Positions 60,901-64,000 of a stretch of DNA of 64,000 nucleotides are shown here, piece by piece. Positions within the stretch are counted from its first letter, which is position 1. Each line of letters begins with the position of its first letter. The notes under the pieces are model-generated. The model had not been told where the DNA came from. It worked only from the letters and a program-made list of their open reading frames with translations, and did no database searches. This DNA comes from Lachnoanaerobaculum orale (GTDB lineage Bacteria > Bacillota > Clostridia > Lachnospirales > Lachnospiraceae). Position numbers and translations under genes: made by a program. The stretch covers positions 1 through 64,000 of the forward strand of contig NZ_RRCM01000003.1 in assembly GCF_003862485.1 (NCBI RefSeq), written 5' to 3'.

Positions 60901-63212
60901 AAAAGAAGATTGAGCGTGCTAAGGAAAAGAGTGCTGCCGAGATTGAAAAAATCACGTACTTTGAAGAATTGCAGAACCGGGCAGTTGAGGCAGAGAAATA
61001 CACTTATGAATGGTTCAATGCTTTGCTGGAAATGGAAAGCCTCAACAGCGGAGAATTAAATGCGGACAGCAAAGAAGTCTCCATCAGTTTTGCAAAGGTC
61101 GAGAGAGAGTCAGGAACCAAGCGGACATTGGTGCTCAAGCATCCGAATAGATATATTCCGCAGTTTATGGAAGACCTGGCTGATATTCCGATGATTCTTC
61201 ATATGGGGGATCAGACAAAAACCGTTGCCATAGAGGTTGCAAATATTAAGTCCTATACTCTTCGTGTGAAGATGAAGAATGCATCGGATATAGATGGGAT
61301 TGATCTTGAATCAGTAACCTCCGTAACTATAGATGCGAAGAGCCCGGCATTTCTGCTTGAAGAACTTAGAAAACAGTTTACTGAGCTGGAATATGAAGAT
61401 GGTTTCAGCATGAAGGACAATTTATGTAAAAATATAGAATTTGTATTTGGACCTCCGGGAACCGGCAAGACAACTCATTTGGCGCAGAATGTCCTTATCC
61501 CGATGATGAGGGAAAATAAGGATTGTAAGGTACTGGTTCTGACTCCGACAAATAAATCAGCGGATGTACTTGTTCGCCGGATTATGGAAGTGTCTGGGAA
61601 TGATCATACATATAATAATTGGCTGGTAAGATTTGGTGCTACTGGAGATGAAGAAATAGAGCAGAGCCCTGTTTTCAGAGATAAGACATTTGATATAAGG
61701 ACACTTGATAAGCATGTCACTGTTACGACGATAGCACGATTTCCGTATGACTTCTTTATGCCTCAGTGTGCAAGGATATTCTTATATGGCATTAATTGGG
61801 ACTACATAGTAATCGATGAGGCGTCGATGATACCGATTGCTAATATTGTGTTCCCACTGTACAAAAAAACACCGAGGAAGTTCATCATTGCAGGGGATCC
61901 GTTCCAGATAGAGCCAATTACATCAGTAGATTTGTGGAAGAATGAAAATATCTACACGATGGTGGAACTGGATTCGTTTACAGATCCTACGACAGTGCCT
62001 TATCAATATAAGGTTGAGCTTCTTACTACACAGTATAGAAGCGTACCGGACATTGGTCATGTATTCAGCAATTTTGCTTATGGAGGCATATTAAAGCATC
62101 ACAGGTCTGCAGACAGTCAGCGTCCGCTTAATGTAGGAAATGATCTTGGAATAGAGACATTGAATATCATTAAGTTCCCTGTTAGTAAATATGAGAGTAT
62201 TTATCGTTGCAAGAGGCTTCAGCATAGTAGCTCCTATCAGGTGTATTCGGCGCTCTTTACATATGAGTATGTTTTCTATCTGTCGAGGGTGATAGCTGAT
62301 AACAATCCTAACGAGCAATTTAATATCGGTGTAATTGCACCATATCGCGCTCAGGCAGATATGATTGATAAGATGATTGCCTCCGAGAAATTGCCTAAGA
62401 CGGTCGATGTGCAGGTGGGTACAATTCATGGCTTCCAGGGGGATGAATGCGATATTATTTTTGCTGTATTCAATACGCCGCCATCTATCTCTTCGAGTAA
62501 GGAAATGTTCCTGAATAAGAGAAATATCATCAATGTATCTATAAGCAGGGCGCGAGATTATCTTTTTGTTGTGATGCCAGATGATAACACAGAAAATATC
62601 TCAAATCTCCGGTTGGTGAAGAGAGTAGAAGATCTGATGCACAGCACTGATGCATGGATGGAATTCCTGTCAACTGATCTGGAAGAGCTGATGTTTGGAG
62701 ATTCAAAGTATCTGGAGAATAATGCCTTTTCTACAAGCCATCAGAGTGTGAATGTATATGGGCTGCCTGAGAAGTGTTACGAAGTTCGAACAGAAGATAC
62801 TGCTGTCGACGTTCAGATACATAAGCCATCCACAAATAGTGGTAATGTCTCAACTGATTCGAATAGTTCAGAATATGCTCCGGGTAAGGATGATGAATAT
62901 ATCAGTTCTTACCAACTGAAAGAAGAACTGATTCCGGAGGAATTGCGGGAGACTGCAATTGACCTTCCAGTGAAGGGTGTTATCAAGGGGTGGTGTTATC
63001 TTGTCCCTTATGACGGTAAGCTTAAGACTCACACAATAAAGAAGACAGAGGGCATGTTTATTCCGCTTATGAGGAACGGGCAAGAAAAGATGGTTAGTGT
63101 ATCTGTGGTTCCTGAAGATCGAATTATATACATTTCTCAGGATATGTTTAAATTGTATGAGCAGGCCTTAAGTGAACCGGATGGAATAGAACTTAGAAAG
63201 GGTTTCTTTTAA
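57915..63212 (+). CDS. Sacsin/HSP90-like ATPase fused to SF1 (Upf1-like) helicase
   Basis: A 1765-residue protein. The N-terminal GHKL ATPase has an N-box ELLQNADDA (48-56), AHNG in the G1 position (the DNG Asp is His, as in sacsin-type domains) and GKFGVGFKAVFQYT (from Gly118). A ~750-residue middle region is unrecognised. A very acidic linker follows (~860-990, FEEEEGTP, EDEDVDGDE). The C-terminal SF1 helicase has GPPGTGKTT (from Gly1179), VIDEASMIP, IAGDPFQIEP, TTQYRSVPDIG, TIHGFQGDECDIIF and VSISRARDYLFVV: a complete motif set. It starts 21 bases after the previous gene and ends at a terminator. Two ATP engines in one chain beside a nuclease-helicase point to anti-phage function; this is inference. 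Confidence 0.85.
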   Translation: MDKQDEVSFQKLTKHREGLAKALEDPALRGVQSSVVDKYRDQAHFIYELLQNADDAFATNARFILEKDKLIFAHNGSRHFSISDPDKEKEDSGTNALGDINAITSVANSSKTTGSTIGKFGVGFKAVFQYTSTPRVYDPNFCFRIERFIVPVVLNEDYPGRREDETLFVFPFDHKEREPAEAYRDISEKLKNLSYPLLFLSNLKNIEFEFGNVLGLYDKRIEETRVIDDTKAEYIVLTQNDGDDLYDEYLWLFSREYDRGEEYNGDGRYLTYSAGFFTDQESHLIPIDMPAFCYFPTKEYTDLKFIVHAPFLLTDSREGIKAGEPHNDKMINALADLSADAIEYLRDIGIEKGIRLIDDSIVEIIPVYEDEFSDPEDKNQISFLPFFERIKEKFEKSELLPGKDGYVRKGNAYWASVSQIPQLFSDSQLGEIVENPDACWVFPTLSRDEVQRNNRELFSYIDSLVRTNINEDIVLSGRTREFFVRSGIRQSLENIKGITGEFIENQPIEWLHDLYKWISETKHRKDVASSKPIFIDQDGKASAAFDKAGQLILFLPVKNMTGYRMVNSALLEKEETRNFIDQIGIKQPSLRDQIYNIILPQYEDGAEIDTDPHFKMFFEYYCKCSNSEVDEFIGLIKGCQFLTYSDPDDGVAYRAEASSMYLPTAEMKAYFETKPDTRFIALDEYKEMVGVSKENQLMRFLMSLGIKTDVAIFRTEVNYYTSGRNDLPTPHSTRGVTYDEKIIDGCKEILAYIEDTEDSTKSVLLWNCLLKITETRCTSWNCRDIEALLRGDCHYFYYSSQVTSFTSSDVIALKETAWLVNSDGDFSLPEDLTVDTLSDIYDTSSEAANNLLDILGIQEAEEEDSNLTDEQREKIAFANKLLEYGIEDEDDLEEFREFKRQREAQRQAAGAVSHDDYGNPSTDNAADDVDMDDIFEEEEGTPNSDEKKPLDKATSDVVKDIVRRTKQKPDESKKKRIAEDEDVDGDELIPSTVDYQKKIERAKEKSAAEIEKITYFEELQNRAVEAEKYTYEWFNALLEMESLNSGELNADSKEVSISFAKVERESGTKRTLVLKHPNRYIPQFMEDLADIPMILHMGDQTKTVAIEVANIKSYTLRVKMKNASDIDGIDLESVTSVTIDAKSPAFLLEELRKQFTELEYEDGFSMKDNLCKNIEFVFGPPGTGKTTHLAQNVLIPMMRENKDCKVLVLTPTNKSADVLVRRIMEVSGNDHTYNNWLVRFGATGDEEIEQSPVFRDKTFDIRTLDKHVTVTTIARFPYDFFMPQCARIFLYGINWDYIVIDEASMIPIANIVFPLYKKTPRKFIIAGDPFQIEPITSVDLWKNENIYTMVELDSFTDPTTVPYQYKVELLTTQYRSVPDIGHVFSNFAYGGILKHHRSADSQRPLNVGNDLGIETLNIIKFPVSKYESIYRCKRLQHSSSYQVYSALFTYEYVFYLSRVIADNNPNEQFNIGVIAPYRAQADMIDKMIASEKLPKTVDVQVGTIHGFQGDECDIIFAVFNTPPSISSSKEMFLNKRNIINVSISRARDYLFVVMPDDNTENISNLRLVKRVEDLMHSTDAWMEFLSTDLEELMFGDSKYLENNAFSTSHQSVNVYGLPEKCYEVRTEDTAVDVQIHKPSTNSGNVSTDSNSSEYAPGKDDEYISSYQLKEELIPEELRETAIDLPVKGVIKGWCYLVPYDGKLKTHTIKKTEGMFIPLMRNGQEKMVSVSVVPEDRIIYISQDMFKLYEQALSEPDGIELRKGFF

Positions 63213-63231
63213 AAATATACGATTAATATTG

Positions 63232-63258
63232 GGGAGTCGGCTGTATGCCGGCTCCCTC
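63232..63258 (+). terminator. Terminator of the helicase/ATPase unit
   Basis: GGGAGTCGGC/GCCGGCTCCC (63232-63241, 63247-63256; one G-U pair) with a 5-base loop, followed by TCTTGTT. Confidence 0.75.
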
Positions 63259-63292
63259 TTGTTGACTTTAATCCTTTTTGTAAAACGGAGTC

Positions 63293-63950
63293 TCATACCC
63301 ATCCCCCGCGAATCAGGATATCTGGCATACAGTCAGGTGTCCGGCTCATAACATCGGCTATGGCTTCCACGGATACATCCTTGCCGCATTCGATGATCAG
63401 TTCATCATGGACATGACCGCAGATGAAGCAGTGGGGGAGGTTCTTCATAGCAAAGGCCAGAAGATCCCTGCTGACATCCTACACGATATTCTCCACGAAT
63501 TTTGGGCCGTAGGATTCGATGCGTTTCCATTTCTTTGTGGAGCCGACACCCATGTAGGTAACGGATTAGCCGCCTAAGGCATTCTATCCGATGCGGGGCT
63601 TCACGTAGGAGAGAAGCCTGCCGGAGGGAAGCTTTATGAAGAGCATGCCGCTCTTATACAGGAACTGGATCCTACGGACTTCTGTGTGGATGCACTGCCT
63701 GATAGCTGTTTTGACAGCTCTGTCCACATCCCACCAGTAGGCTGTGATATTCGGATTGGAAGCACGCCAGGAATCTACCAGCGGCTGCAGCTCGTCCTCT
63801 GATAAGCCCATCTCCAATACGCCTATAGATTTCAGCGCACCGACGGAGCCACCGTATCCGAGAGCCAGTTCTGCGATTTTGCCCTTCTGTCTGAGGTGGC
63901 TGTTACGACCATGCTTTTCAACTGGCACGTCGAACATCTGGGAGGTATTA
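63293..63950 (-). pseudogene. Phage/element-type family A DNA polymerase, C-terminal part with three stops
   Basis: On the minus strand the frame encodes RQKGKIAELALGYGGSVGAL (motif B region with the O-helix), LPSGRLLSYVKPRIG, and further on GHVHDELIIE (motif C, His-Asp-Glu). Three in-frame stops interrupt it: TAG 63586-63584, TAA 63568-63566 and TAG 63481-63479. The natural end is TGA 63295-63293. Upstream of about 63950 the frame no longer looks like a polymerase (PYFLKLNVFCFIIEDKFNTS), so the 5' part is replaced. It is typical of the polymerase carried by phages and integrative elements in Firmicutes, and it is dead here. Confidence 0.85.
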
Positions 63951-64000
63951 AATTTATCTTCAATGATGAAGCAAAATACGTTGAGTTTAAGAAAATATGG

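Noticed and set aside
1-64000. tRNA or rRNA genes
   Set aside because: No cloverleaf with the conserved GGTTCGAATCC-type arm and no rRNA-like stretch was noticed; a covariance search would settle this.

Overview
The window looks like chromosome of a low-GC, anaerobic member of the Lachnospiraceae (Clostridia). The support is the AT-rich sequence, strong AGGAGG ribosome-binding sites, TTGACA/TATAAT-type promoters, an HrcA/CIRCE operator, a preQ1-I/QueT pair, a YhaM exoribonuclease, a choline-binding-type cell-wall repeat protein and a fucose operon with an RbsABC-type transporter. An IgG-protease-like enzyme suggests a host-associated (oral or gut) lifestyle. The genus cannot be fixed from sequence reading alone.

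Layout. 1-5.6 kb: a worn RHS (polymorphic toxin) locus with one long 5'-truncated RHS gene, several displaced RHS fragments and candidate membrane immunity genes. 5.7-10.3 kb: a tight housekeeping run (clpX, lspA, CNNM/CBS protein, HAD phosphatase, small protein, Nudix hydrolase). 10.5-12.8 kb: a sulfur amino-acid pair (cystathionine synthase/lyase-type enzyme and MalY/PatB C-S lyase). 13.0-16.6 kb: lon, with two CIRCE-like operators and a leader hairpin, then an iron alcohol dehydrogenase. 16.6-18.3 kb: an insertion sequence flanked by a 30-bp direct repeat. 18.3-18.9 kb: preQ1-I riboswitch and queT. 19.5-23.4 kb: a GH18/SH3 cell-wall protein and an IdeS/Mac-like cysteine protease.

23.4-33.8 kb: an L-fucose regulon (divergent DeoR regulator, kinase, isomerase, aldolase, ABC importer, mutarotase, lactaldehyde reductase). 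Imported fucose would be isomerised, phosphorylated and cleaved to DHAP and L-lactaldehyde, and the aldehyde reduced to 1,2-propanediol. 33.9-45.4 kb: small zinc-ribbon and membrane proteins, a sulfonate/nitrate/thiamine-precursor-type ABC transporter, an AI-2E family permease, an HtrA homologue that has lost its catalytic triad, yhaM, rlmD and an unknown membrane protein.

45.4-64.0 kb: an accessory island. It holds a RelBE-type toxin-antitoxin pair, duplicated Fic genes (one broken), several gene remnants, a second partial rlmD, a SymE-like gene, a nonsense-interrupted element gene, and a tandem set of large genes: the C-terminal half of a type III restriction enzyme, a 1221-residue RecD-like helicase fused to a nuclease-like domain, and a 1765-residue sacsin/HSP90-like ATPase fused to an SF1 helicase. 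A broken family-A DNA polymerase closes the window. The three-gene helicase/ATPase set is the best candidate for an undescribed, probably anti-phage, system.
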